Origin: J029 sp964482495
Lineage (GTDB): Bacteria; Planctomycetota; UBA1135
DNA: 64,000 nt
Assembly: GCA_964482495.1 (NCBI GenBank)
Contig: CAYZXS010000005.1
Location: forward strand, 60,013-124,012
Reading direction: 5' to 3'
Shown: in pieces, positions 32,400 to 41,923 of the stretch
Layout: each line of letters opens with the position of its first letter
Numbering within the stretch: position 1 is the stretch's first letter
Program-made: the position numbers and the translations under genes
Notes under the pieces: model-generated
What the model was told of the DNA's origin: nothing
Seen by the model: only the letters and a program-made list of their open reading frames with translations
Databases searched by the model: none

Positions 32400-33193
32400 G
32401 GGATCCGCTGAGCAAGCTCGGCTCCGGCTTCCTGGCGCCGCTGGTGCAGCAGGCCGGCTTCGGCGTCTGGTTGTCGATGCGGACCCTGTCGCTGGTCCCC
32501 CACAGCCTCAAGCGCCGGCGGGCGCTGCTGGACCAGATGTACGTGGCCGGCTTCAAGAGCGCCCACGTGGTCGCCTTCGTGTCCTTCTTCATCGGCATGA
32601 TCGTGGCGCTGCAGATCGGCCTGAGGCTGGCGCAGTACGGCCAGGCCGACTCCATCGGCATGCTGGTGGCGATCTCGATGGCCCGCGAGATGGGCCCCTT
32701 CGTCACCGCCATCGTGCTCGCCGCCAGCGTCGCCAGCGCCATGGCGGCCGAGCTGGGCACGATGAAGGTGCAGGACGAGCTGACCGCCCTCGAGGTGCTG
32801 TCGATCGACGCCGTCAGCTACCTGGTGGTGCCGCGGGTGGTGGCGCTGACCCTGATGGCCCCGGTCCTGACCGTCGTGGCCGACGTCGTCGGCATCCTCG
32901 GCGGCGGCGTCATCGCCGTCACCCAGCTGCAGCTGGACTTCCCGGCCTACCTGCTCTCGGTGGACGAGGTGCTGCGCGACCCCGGCCTGCTCGGGCTGCC
33001 GCAGGACCTCTACGCCGGCCTGATCAAGTCGGCGGTGTTCGGCTTCACCATCGCCGTGGTCGGCTGCGGCAGCGGCATGATGGCCGAGAAGGGCGCCTCC
33101 GGCGTGGCCCAGACCACCCGCGAGGCGGTCCGGACCTCGATCATCCTGATCATCATCTTCAACTACTTCCTCAGCTGGCTCCTAGTGGCGTGA
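32396..33193 (+). CDS. MlaE-like lipid ABC transporter permease
   Basis: Inner-membrane permease of the MlaE/YrbE family, 265 residues. Five hydrophobic spans are visible, with the family segment A-A-E-L-G-T-M-K-V-Q-D-E-L-T-A-L-E-V-L-S-I-D around residue 120-140 and G-C-G-S-G near 220. The GTG start at 32396 overlaps the previous stop and gives the normal family length. It should pair with the ATPase and MCE protein that follow to move phospholipids or other lipids across the periplasm. Confidence 0.9.
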   Translation: MRDPLSKLGSGFLAPLVQQAGFGVWLSMRTLSLVPHSLKRRRALLDQMYVAGFKSAHVVAFVSFFIGMIVALQIGLRLAQYGQADSIGMLVAISMAREMGPFVTAIVLAASVASAMAAELGTMKVQDELTALEVLSIDAVSYLVVPRVVALTLMAPVLTVVADVVGILGGGVIAVTQLQLDFPAYLLSVDEVLRDPGLLGLPQDLYAGLIKSAVFGFTIAVVGCGSGMMAEKGASGVAQTTREAVRTSIILIIIFNYFLSWLLVA

Positions 33194-33918
33194 TCGAGCT
33201 CCGCGACGTCCGCAAGGCCTTCGGGACCCAGCAGGTCCTGGACGGCCTCGACCTCATGGTCGAGGAGGGCCGGAGCTTCGCCGTCATGGGGCCCTCGGGC
33301 AGCGGCAAGAGCGTGCTGCTGAAGCACGTCATCGGCCTGCTCAAACCCGACTCGGGCAAGGTCCTGGTGGCCGGCCACTCGGTGCCCGAGCTGCACCGCG
33401 AGGAGCTGCGCGAACTGCGCCGGGACATGGGCTACCTGTTCCAATTCGGGGCCCTGATCAACTGGCTGACGGTCTTCGACAACATCGCCCTGCCGCTGCG
33501 CGAGACCACCGCGATGGCCGAGGACGAGGTCCGCGCCCGGGTCGAGCGCGTGCTCGGCCAGGTCCGCCTGGACGGCGCCCACCAGAAGTACCCCGGCGAG
33601 ATCTCCGGCGGCATGCAGAAGCGCGTCGGCCTGGCCCGGGCCCTGGTCACCGAACCGCGCGTGATCCTCTACGACGAGCCCGAGGCCGGCCTCGACCCGG
33701 GCATGTCGCAGGCGGTCGGCGAGCTGATGCGCGAGCTCCAGGCGGAGCTCGGCATGACCTCGCTGGTCGTCACCCACAGCGAGCTGTGCGCCCGCATCGT
33801 CGCGGACCGCATGGGCGTCTTCGAGCAGGGCCAGTTCCTGATCGAGGGCAGCCCGGAAGAAGTGCTCGACTCCGACCACCCGCGCGTGCGGGACTTCCTC
33901 GGCGCCAAGAGGAGCTGA
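33190..33918 (+). CDS. MlaF-like lipid ABC transporter ATPase
   Basis: ABC ATPase, 242 residues. Walker A is G-P-S-G-S-G-K-S near residue 35-42, the Q-loop reads F-Q-F-G-A-L-I (the MlaF form), the signature is I-S-G-G-M-Q-K-R, and Walker B reads V-I-L-Y-D-E-P-E-A-G-L-D-P-G-M; the Y-D-E-P-x-x-G-L-D-P form is typical of MlaF. The H-loop T-H-S is present. GTG start overlaps the permease stop (GTGA). No MlaB-type STAS subunit is encoded beside it. Confidence 0.92.
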   Translation: MIELRDVRKAFGTQQVLDGLDLMVEEGRSFAVMGPSGSGKSVLLKHVIGLLKPDSGKVLVAGHSVPELHREELRELRRDMGYLFQFGALINWLTVFDNIALPLRETTAMAEDEVRARVERVLGQVRLDGAHQKYPGEISGGMQKRVGLARALVTEPRVILYDEPEAGLDPGMSQAVGELMRELQAELGMTSLVVTHSELCARIVADRMGVFEQGQFLIEGSPEEVLDSDHPRVRDFLGAKRS

Positions 33919-33919
33919 C

Positions 33920-35041
33920 ATGGACACCCACGAGAACCGCCTCCGCGACTTCCTGCTCGGCCTGTTCTTCTTCGGCACGGTGGCCGCGCTGATCTACTAC
34001 ACGGTGATCCTCACCGGCTTCAGCTTCGGCGAGAAGACCTTCCTCGAGGTCTCCTTCCCCAACGCCAACGGCCTGAAGGAGGGCGACGCCGTGCTCATCA
34101 GCGGCCACCAGGCCGGCACCGTGCGCGCCGTCAGCTTCCGCGACGACTTCCCGCTCGAGGAGCGGATCCTGGTCCAGATGGAGCTCGACGCGCCGCTGCA
34201 GCTGCGCCAGGGCTACCAGATCCTGATCTCCGAATTCACCATGCTCGGCGGCCGCGTGATCGAGATCGATCCCGGGACCTTCGGCGTGCCCGAGCTGCCC
34301 GAGGGCACCCCGCTGCGGGGCGCGGTCGGCTTCTCGGCGCTGTCGGCGCTGGGCGAGTTCGTGGGCGAGAACCGCGAGGACATGCGGGCGACCATGGCCA
34401 ACTTCCGCAAGCTCAGCGACGACCTGGCCGAGGGCCGCGGCCTGCTCGGCAGCCTGATCGGCGACGCCCAGATGCGCGACGACTTGGCCAGCGTCCTGGC
34501 CCAGGCCCAGGGCGTGATGGACGACGTCAGCGCCGGCCGGGGCGCCCTCGGCATGCTGATCGAGGACGAGGTGGTGCGCGACCGCATCGTCAACCTGATC
34601 AGCGACGGCGCCGTGGCCATGATCGACCTGCGCCAGATCGCCGAGGACCTGTCCGCCGGCCGCGGCACCTTCGGCGCCCTGATCGCCGACGAGAGCATGC
34701 GCGAGGACATGGTCGAGCTGGCCGCCAACCTGCGCCTGGGCTCGGCCCAGCTCCGCGCCATGCTCGAGGACGCCGCCAACGGCAAGGGCCTGGTCGGCAA
34801 GGTGGTCAACGACGACGCCGTCGCCGAGGACGCCGCCGAGTTCCTCGACAACCTGGCCCGCTCCACGCGCGACCTGCGAAACGGCCAGGGCACGGTCGGC
34901 AAGCTGCTCTCCGAGGAGGACGCCTACGAGCAGATCATGCTCGCCCTGCGCACCCTCAACGCCCAGCTCGAGGACGCCCGCGAGGCCCAGCCGGTCTCGA
35001 CCTTCGCCCAGATGCTGTTCGGCACCACGGTCGGCAACTGA
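33920..35041 (+). CDS. MCE-domain (MlaD-like) lipid-binding protein with a five-repeat C-terminus
   Basis: Membrane-anchored periplasmic MCE protein, 373 residues. One N-terminal span (about 10-32) is followed by a single MCE domain (about 38-118) with G-L-K-E-G-D-A-V-L-I-S-G-H-Q-A-G-T-V and G-G-R-V-I-E-I-D-P-G. The C-terminal half has five copies of G-x-G-x-x-G-x-h-h starting at residues 172, 207, 248, 288 and 322, spaced 34-41 residues apart and set in helices. E. coli MlaD is about 180 residues and lacks this part. The helices may build a tunnel-like extension as in longer MCE proteins. Confidence 0.9.
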   Translation: MDTHENRLRDFLLGLFFFGTVAALIYYTVILTGFSFGEKTFLEVSFPNANGLKEGDAVLISGHQAGTVRAVSFRDDFPLEERILVQMELDAPLQLRQGYQILISEFTMLGGRVIEIDPGTFGVPELPEGTPLRGAVGFSALSALGEFVGENREDMRATMANFRKLSDDLAEGRGLLGSLIGDAQMRDDLASVLAQAQGVMDDVSAGRGALGMLIEDEVVRDRIVNLISDGAVAMIDLRQIAEDLSAGRGTFGALIADESMREDMVELAANLRLGSAQLRAMLEDAANGKGLVGKVVNDDAVAEDAAEFLDNLARSTRDLRNGQGTVGKLLSEEDAYEQIMLALRTLNAQLEDAREAQPVSTFAQMLFGTTVGN

Positions 35042-35084
35042 GCCGGCCGCCATCCCCCACCACCTCCCTGACCACGGATCTCCC

Positions 35085-36881
<1,797 letters not shown>

Positions 36882-36885
36882 TCCC

Positions 36886-37617
36886 ATGGCGGAGGGCGCG
36901 CCGCTGGTGATCCTGCCGACCTACAACGAGGCCGGCAACCTGCCCGGCCTCGCGGCCGCTGTGCTCCAGGCCCTGCCCGGCTGCCACGTCCTAGTGGTCG
37001 ACGACGCCTCCCCCGACGGCACCGGCGCCTGGGCGGCCGAGCAGGCCGGCCGCGAGCCGCGGCTGCACCTGCTGGCGCGGCCGGCGAAGCTCGGCCTGGG
37101 CTCGGCCTACCGCGCCGGCTGGGGCTGGGGCCTGGAGCGCGGCCACGACCCGCTGATCACCATGGACGCCGACTGGTCGCACCACCCGCGCTACCTGCCG
37201 GCCCTGGCCGCCCTGCTCGAGCAAGGCGCCGACCTGGCCATCGGCTCGCGCTACGTCGCCGGGGGCGGGGTGCGCAACTGGGGCCTGCACCGGCGGCTGC
37301 TCTCCCGGGGGGCGAACTTCCTGTCGCGGCTGCTCCTGCGGCTGCCGGCCCGCGACGCCACCGCGGGCTTCCGCGCCTACCGGGCCTCCTGCCTCCGCGG
37401 CATCGCCCCGGAGGCGATCCGCGCCGAGGGCTATTCCTTCCTCGAGGAGAGCCTGTGGCGCGTAGACCGGGCCGGGATGAGGATCGCCGAGACCCCGATC
37501 GTCTTCGAGGAGCGGCGCCACGGCCGCTCCAAGATCGACCGCAAGGAGATCCTCCGGGCGGCCGCTACCCTGCTGCGGCTGCGGTTCTCCCGCCCCGGTC
37601 CCCCTCGAAGGCCGTGA
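36886..37617 (+). CDS. GT2 family glycosyltransferase, polyprenol-phosphate mannosyl/glucosyl type
   Basis: The 243-residue product resembles dolichyl/polyprenyl-phosphate mannose synthases: I-L-P-T-Y-N-E-A-G-N-L at residues 8-20, V-V-D-D-A-S-P-D-G-T-G near 37, and M-D-A-D-W-S-H-H-P near 88 as the metal site. A-T-A-G-F-R-A-Y and R-H-G-R-S-K follow. It has no C-terminal membrane domain. It would transfer a sugar from a nucleotide to a lipid carrier on the cytoplasmic face. It is 4 nt after typA and overlaps the next gene. Confidence 0.82.
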   Translation: MAEGAPLVILPTYNEAGNLPGLAAAVLQALPGCHVLVVDDASPDGTGAWAAEQAGREPRLHLLARPAKLGLGSAYRAGWGWGLERGHDPLITMDADWSHHPRYLPALAALLEQGADLAIGSRYVAGGGVRNWGLHRRLLSRGANFLSRLLLRLPARDATAGFRAYRASCLRGIAPEAIRAEGYSFLEESLWRVDRAGMRIAETPIVFEERRHGRSKIDRKEILRAAATLLRLRFSRPGPPRRP

Positions 37618-38423
37618 TCGGCAGCCTCTTCCGCCCCGTCCGCGTCGGCAGCCTGTTCGGCATCCCCATCCTGGTGATGCCGGCGGTGCTGGTCCTCACC
37701 ATCGCCGTCCTCTTCAGCGCCGCCTCGACCGAGATCCCCGAGCTCCTGCGCCGGCTCGGCCTCCTGGCGGTGTCGCTGATCGCCCACGAGCTCGGCCACG
37801 CCCTGGTGGCCCGGCGCATGGGTCTGCGGGTGCTGGACATCACCATCTGGCCCCTGGGCGGCGTGGCGCGCATGGAGGGCCTGTTCGACCGGCCCCAGGC
37901 CGAGGCCCCGGTAGCCCTGGCCGGCCCCATGGTGAACCTGGCCCTCGCCGGGCTCTGCGCCCTGCTGCCGGGGCCGACCGCCTTCGCCGCCGCCGGCATC
38001 AACCTGGTGCTCGGCCTCGGCAACCTGGTCCCCGCCTTCCCGCTCGACGGCGGCCGGGTGCTGCGCTCCTGGTTCGCCCGCCGCTCGCCGCTGTCCGACG
38101 CCACCAACGCCGCGGTCCGGATCGGCTCCTGGACCGGGGTGGCCCTGGTGCTCGGCGCCATCGCCCTGGACGTCTTCTGGCTCGGCCTGCTGCTGCTGCT
38201 CTACATCTGGTTCACCGGCAAGCTCGAGCTGGTCCAGGTGATCCTCCGCACCGCCCAGCCCCCCCGGCGCAGCGTCTCCGAGGTGGTGGCGCGCAGCTTC
38301 CGCGGCGAAGCTCCCGGTCAGGAGGTCCACCCCTCCCCCGGCGCCGACGACGACCCGCAGGTCGAGGAGCTGGAGAGCTTCCGCGGCGACTTGGACGAGT
38401 TCTTCCAAGGGCGCCGGCGCTGA
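37614..38423 (+). CDS. M50 family site-2-type membrane metalloprotease
   Basis: Intramembrane zinc protease, 269 residues with about five membrane spans. The zinc motif H-E-L-G-H is at 58-62 and the third ligand region N-L-V-P-A-F-P-L-D-G-G-R-V-L-R at 137-151. The GTG start at 37614 overlaps the preceding stop; it gives the family N-terminus. C-terminal CBS domains found in some relatives are absent; the tail is acidic. Its substrate (a membrane anti-sigma factor or signal peptide) is not evident from context. Confidence 0.85.
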   Translation: MIGSLFRPVRVGSLFGIPILVMPAVLVLTIAVLFSAASTEIPELLRRLGLLAVSLIAHELGHALVARRMGLRVLDITIWPLGGVARMEGLFDRPQAEAPVALAGPMVNLALAGLCALLPGPTAFAAAGINLVLGLGNLVPAFPLDGGRVLRSWFARRSPLSDATNAAVRIGSWTGVALVLGAIALDVFWLGLLLLLYIWFTGKLELVQVILRTAQPPRRSVSEVVARSFRGEAPGQEVHPSPGADDDPQVEELESFRGDLDEFFQGRRR

Positions 38424-38449
38424 TCCCGGCACCGGGCGGCGGGTATCCT

Positions 38450-40432
38450 ATGGCCATGTTGAATCACTTGCGGCGCTCCCTCCTGTGGGGCTGCACCATC
38501 GGCGTGACGATCGGCGTGGCTGAGGCGCTCAGCTACTACTTCGCCGCCGAGGGCAGCATGCTCGGGGGGCTGCGCATCGTCACCACCGGCTTCCTCCTCT
38601 ACCTGGCGATCGCCATCGCCTGGTCCGTGCCCGCCGGCCTGGCCCTGGGCCTGGCCTCCCGCCTGTTCGGCAAGCCGGACTCCGGGGAGGGCTTCTACGG
38701 CGCCCTGCACCTCGCCCTCGGCGTCACCCTGGCGGTCCTCTACTGGGTCAACGTCCACTTCCTGGGCGGTTTCCTGGACCTGGTCAGCCTGCTGGTCGAC
38801 GCCGGCCTGCTGCTCCTCGCCTGGCCGCTGCTGACGCTGCTGCTGCGCCGGCCCTTCCGGCTCCTGGCCCGCTCCGGCGGCCGCCGGACCGGCCTGCTAG
38901 TCGGCGGCTACTGGGCCGGCCTGGTGGTCCTGGCCCTGAGCCCGCAGCTCGGCGACGACCCGCGGGTGGGCGCCGCCCCGCCCACCGCCCAGGCGCCCGA
39001 GGGCGCCCCGAACGTGCTCTTCCTGCTGATCGACACGCTCCGGGCCGACCACCTCAGCTGTTACGGCTACGAGCGCCCCACCTCGCCCCGGATCGACCAG
39101 CTGGCGGCCGAGGGCGTGCTGTTCGAGAACTGCATCTCCCAGGCGCCGCACACCAAGCAGTCGACCGCCAGCATCCTGACCTCGCTCTATCCGCCCACCC
39201 ACCGGATGGACACCCTGTGGTCGAAGCTCTCCTCCGAGGCCAAGACCATGCCCCAGCTGTTCCACGAGGGCGGCTGGCGCACCAGCCTGCTGTCGGCCAA
39301 CTCCTTCCTGTCGCCGACCTTCGGCTTCGGCCGCGGCGTCGAGTACTTCGAGGGCTCGCTGGTGAACCCGGCGCTGAAGCTGGTCGGCTCCACGGTGCTG
39401 AACCGCTTCCGGCGCGTGGCGGTTCAGGAATTCCAGACCTGGGCCGCGCCCTGGGACCTGCTGCGCGACCTGAGCGCCTGGTCCTTCCTGGGCGGCCGCG
39501 GCAACCCCTACCAGCACGGCATGGACGGCACGGCGCTGCGGGACGAGTTCCTGGAATGGCAGGGCGGGCTGGAGGGTGACCGGCCCTGGTTCGCGCTGCT
39601 CCAGTTCATGGAGCCGCACGCGCCCTACGACCCGGAGCCCGAGCACCGGCTCTTCGACAACCCCCCTGCCGGCTCCGAGGAGGGGGTCTGGTTCCCCGGC
39701 AGCACCGAGATCACCTTCCTGCCGTTCAAGAAGGGCGCCACCGCCAGCGAAGAGGAGCGGCAGGCGATGATCAACAACTACGACGCCTGCATCCACGAGG
39801 CCGACGCCTACATCGGCGAGATCCTCGACGAGCTCGAGCGCCGCGGCGCGCTCGAGAACACCCTGGTCGTGATCACCAGCGACCACGGCGAGGAGTTCTA
39901 TGACCACGGCGGCTGGGGCCACGGACAGTCCCTGCACAACGAATTGCTGCAGGTGCCGCTGATCCTCCGCGGACCTGGGATCCCGAGCCAGCGGCGGGTG
40001 CCCGGCCAGGTGCGCAGCGTCGACATCCTGCCGACCTTGCTCCACCTCTGCGACCTCGAGCCCCTGGCCGCCGCCAGCGGCGAGCCCCTGAACGTGCGCG
40101 CCGACGCCCCGGCGCGCGACGCCTACTCCGAGGTCCAGTGGGGCGGCCACTGGGCGGTCTCCTGGCGCGACCCGGAGGGCACCCTGATCCAGGCCCACTT
40201 CAACGGCAAGGAGCGCCGCCAGCTCTTCGAGGCCGGCGACCGAGCCGAGGCCGCCGACCTGCTGCCGGGCCAGGAGGCCCGGATGGGCCAGCTGTTCGAG
40301 CGCATGACCGGCATGCGCGAGGAGTACCGATCCAAGGCCCTGCAGGCGGCTGAGTCCTTCGTCGACGACGGCATGAAGGGCAACCTGCACGACCTCGGCT
40401 ACGTCGACAACGTCGACGACGATGAAGAGTGA
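38450..40432 (+). CDS. Membrane-anchored sulfatase/phosphotransferase-superfamily protein
   Basis: The 660-residue protein has five N-terminal membrane spans (about 10-28, 41-70, 84-105, 108-132, 148-163) and a large exported domain of the alkaline-phosphatase/sulfatase superfamily. Metal-site residues D195 (L-I-D-T-L-R-A-D) and the later S-D-H-G-E-E are present. At the place of the sulfatase C-x-P-x-R, it reads T-K-Q-S-T (235-239), so there is no cysteine or serine for formylglycine. The nucleophile may be T235, as in phosphoglycerol or phosphoethanolamine transferases. TATCCT stands directly before the first ATG, so the real start may be the second ATG at 38456. Confidence 0.8.
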   Translation: MAMLNHLRRSLLWGCTIGVTIGVAEALSYYFAAEGSMLGGLRIVTTGFLLYLAIAIAWSVPAGLALGLASRLFGKPDSGEGFYGALHLALGVTLAVLYWVNVHFLGGFLDLVSLLVDAGLLLLAWPLLTLLLRRPFRLLARSGGRRTGLLVGGYWAGLVVLALSPQLGDDPRVGAAPPTAQAPEGAPNVLFLLIDTLRADHLSCYGYERPTSPRIDQLAAEGVLFENCISQAPHTKQSTASILTSLYPPTHRMDTLWSKLSSEAKTMPQLFHEGGWRTSLLSANSFLSPTFGFGRGVEYFEGSLVNPALKLVGSTVLNRFRRVAVQEFQTWAAPWDLLRDLSAWSFLGGRGNPYQHGMDGTALRDEFLEWQGGLEGDRPWFALLQFMEPHAPYDPEPEHRLFDNPPAGSEEGVWFPGSTEITFLPFKKGATASEEERQAMINNYDACIHEADAYIGEILDELERRGALENTLVVITSDHGEEFYDHGGWGHGQSLHNELLQVPLILRGPGIPSQRRVPGQVRSVDILPTLLHLCDLEPLAAASGEPLNVRADAPARDAYSEVQWGGHWAVSWRDPEGTLIQAHFNGKERRQLFEAGDRAEAADLLPGQEARMGQLFERMTGMREEYRSKALQAAESFVDDGMKGNLHDLGYVDNVDDDEE

Positions 40433-40436
40433 ACCG

Positions 40437-41372
40437 ATGAACGCCAACCGACCGAAGCCCGCCATCGCCGGCCTGGCCGCCCTGCTGCTGCTGCCGGCCG
40501 CCCTCCCCGCCCAGGACCCCGGCAGCCGCCGCCCCGGCCGCGGCACGCCGCCGCCGGTGATCGGCAAGGACGAGTCCCCGCCGGTCACGCCGCCTTCCCC
40601 GGCGGGCGCCGACGCGGCCCGCGGCGGCGCCCAGACCCCGCCCGGCGGCCAGGTGCAGCTGTTCGGCGGCCAGGCCGGCGGCGACCCCTTCGGCGCCGGC
40701 GTCCAGGACGACGACCCGAAGCAGCCGCGGCCGGCCGCCCAGGGCCAGCCGCTGCCCTTCGACCAGGACCGGGTGGCGCTGAAGATCGACGGCATCGAGC
40801 TGCGCACGGCCGAGCTGAACGAGCTGGTGGCCTACTACCGCGGCTTCCGGCAGGGTTCTACCGACCTGATGCTGCGCGACGCCGTGCGGGCCCTGGTGCC
40901 GAAGAAGGTCTGCGAGGCGGCCTTCTCCCGCGACCTCGGCTCCATGAGCAGCAAGATCGCCGCCGCCAAGGAGGCGATCGACGCCGGCGCCGACTTCGTC
41001 CGGGTGGTCTCGAAGTACAGCGACGACGACGAGGCGCCGACCCCGGACGCCCGCTACACCTTCGGCCGCGAGGTCGCGGTGCAGCCCTTCGACCGGCTCA
41101 GCCACAGCAGCCCCCTGGGCGAGCTCCAGGGCCCCTTCTTGACCAAGTACGGCTACCACGTGCTCGAGGTCGTGGAGTACCAGCGCGGCGAGCAGGCGAA
41201 GGACGACCAGAGCACCGTGCGCCACGTGCTGGTGATGTACCCGCAGCTGAAGGACGCCGAGGACGCCCGCGCCATGATCAAGGCCCGCGTGGCCGCCTGC
41301 CGCATCGAGGTCGCCGACCCGGCGCTGCGGAACCTGGTGCCGCCCGAGCTGCGCGGCAACCTGGCGGAGTAA
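40437..41372 (+). CDS. Secreted parvulin-type peptidyl-prolyl isomerase
   Basis: A SurA/PrsA-like foldase of 311 residues. The N-terminus is a signal peptide (basic region then A-G-L-A-A-L-L-L-L-P-A-A-L-P-A-Q). A Pro/Gly-rich linker (to about residue 100) and then the PPIC domain follow, with G-A-D-F-V-R-V-V-S-K-Y-S-D, the F-G-R segment and P-F-L-T-K-Y-G-Y-H-V-L-E-V. The ATG at 40437 is preferred to the one at 40422 as it gives a normal signal peptide and follows the upstream stop. It would fold exported or outer-membrane proteins in the periplasm. Confidence 0.83.
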   Translation: MNANRPKPAIAGLAALLLLPAALPAQDPGSRRPGRGTPPPVIGKDESPPVTPPSPAGADAARGGAQTPPGGQVQLFGGQAGGDPFGAGVQDDDPKQPRPAAQGQPLPFDQDRVALKIDGIELRTAELNELVAYYRGFRQGSTDLMLRDAVRALVPKKVCEAAFSRDLGSMSSKIAAAKEAIDAGADFVRVVSKYSDDDEAPTPDARYTFGREVAVQPFDRLSHSSPLGELQGPFLTKYGYHVLEVVEYQRGEQAKDDQSTVRHVLVMYPQLKDAEDARAMIKARVAACRIEVADPALRNLVPPELRGNLAE

Positions 41373-41389
41373 GGCGGGCAGGCGGCGGG

Positions 41390-41923
41390 CTAGGCCGGGC
41401 CGTCCGGCGCCGGCTCCAGCCGCACCAGGACGTCGCCGGCGGCCACGGTCTGGCCCTCGGCGACGCACAGCTCGGCGACCAGGCCGCCCCGGCTGCCGAT
41501 CTCGTTCTGCATCTTCATCGCCTCCAGCACCACCAGCGGCTGCTCGGCCGCGACCACCTGCCCGGCCTCGGCCAGGACGTCGACGATGATGCCGGGCATG
41601 GCCGCCTTGACCACCTCGGCCTTGCCGCCGCCGGCGCCGGCGAGCTCGCCCGCGGCGCGCTCGCGCTGGTCCTGGACCCGGAACGGGAAGGCGAAGCCGG
41701 CGATGCGGACCACCAGCGCGGTCTCGTCGTCCGCGGCGGTCTCGACCGAGGCGCCGAAGCTGCGGTCGCCGAGCTGCACCGCGCACTGCCCGAGGTGGTC
41801 GACGTCCCGGAAGTCGGCCTCGAGCCGTTCGCCGTCGATCACGACCGCGTAGCGGTTGCCGCCCAGCTCCTCGATCTCGAGCTCGACCGGCGCGCCCTTG
41901 CTGGCTTCGACGAAGTACCTCAT
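41390..41923 (-). CDS. Biotin carboxyl carrier protein of an acyl-CoA carboxylase
   Basis: The 177-residue protein has a C-terminal biotinyl domain with E-A-M-K-M; the biotinylated lysine is K137. The N-terminal part (about 1-90) resembles the extra domain that precedes biotinyl domains in propionyl-CoA carboxylase alpha chains. The ATG at 41923 overlaps the biotin carboxylase stop (ATGA). Here the carrier is a separate gene rather than fused to the carboxylase. It shuttles CO2 between the biotin carboxylase and the carboxyltransferase encoded upstream. Confidence 0.9.
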   Translation of the reverse strand: MRYFVEASKGAPVELEIEELGGNRYAVVIDGERLEADFRDVDHLGQCAVQLGDRSFGASVETAADDETALVVRIAGFAFPFRVQDQRERAAGELAGAGGGKAEVVKAAMPGIIVDVLAEAGQVVAAEQPLVVLEAMKMQNEIGSRGGLVAELCVAEGQTVAAGDVLVRLEPAPDGPA

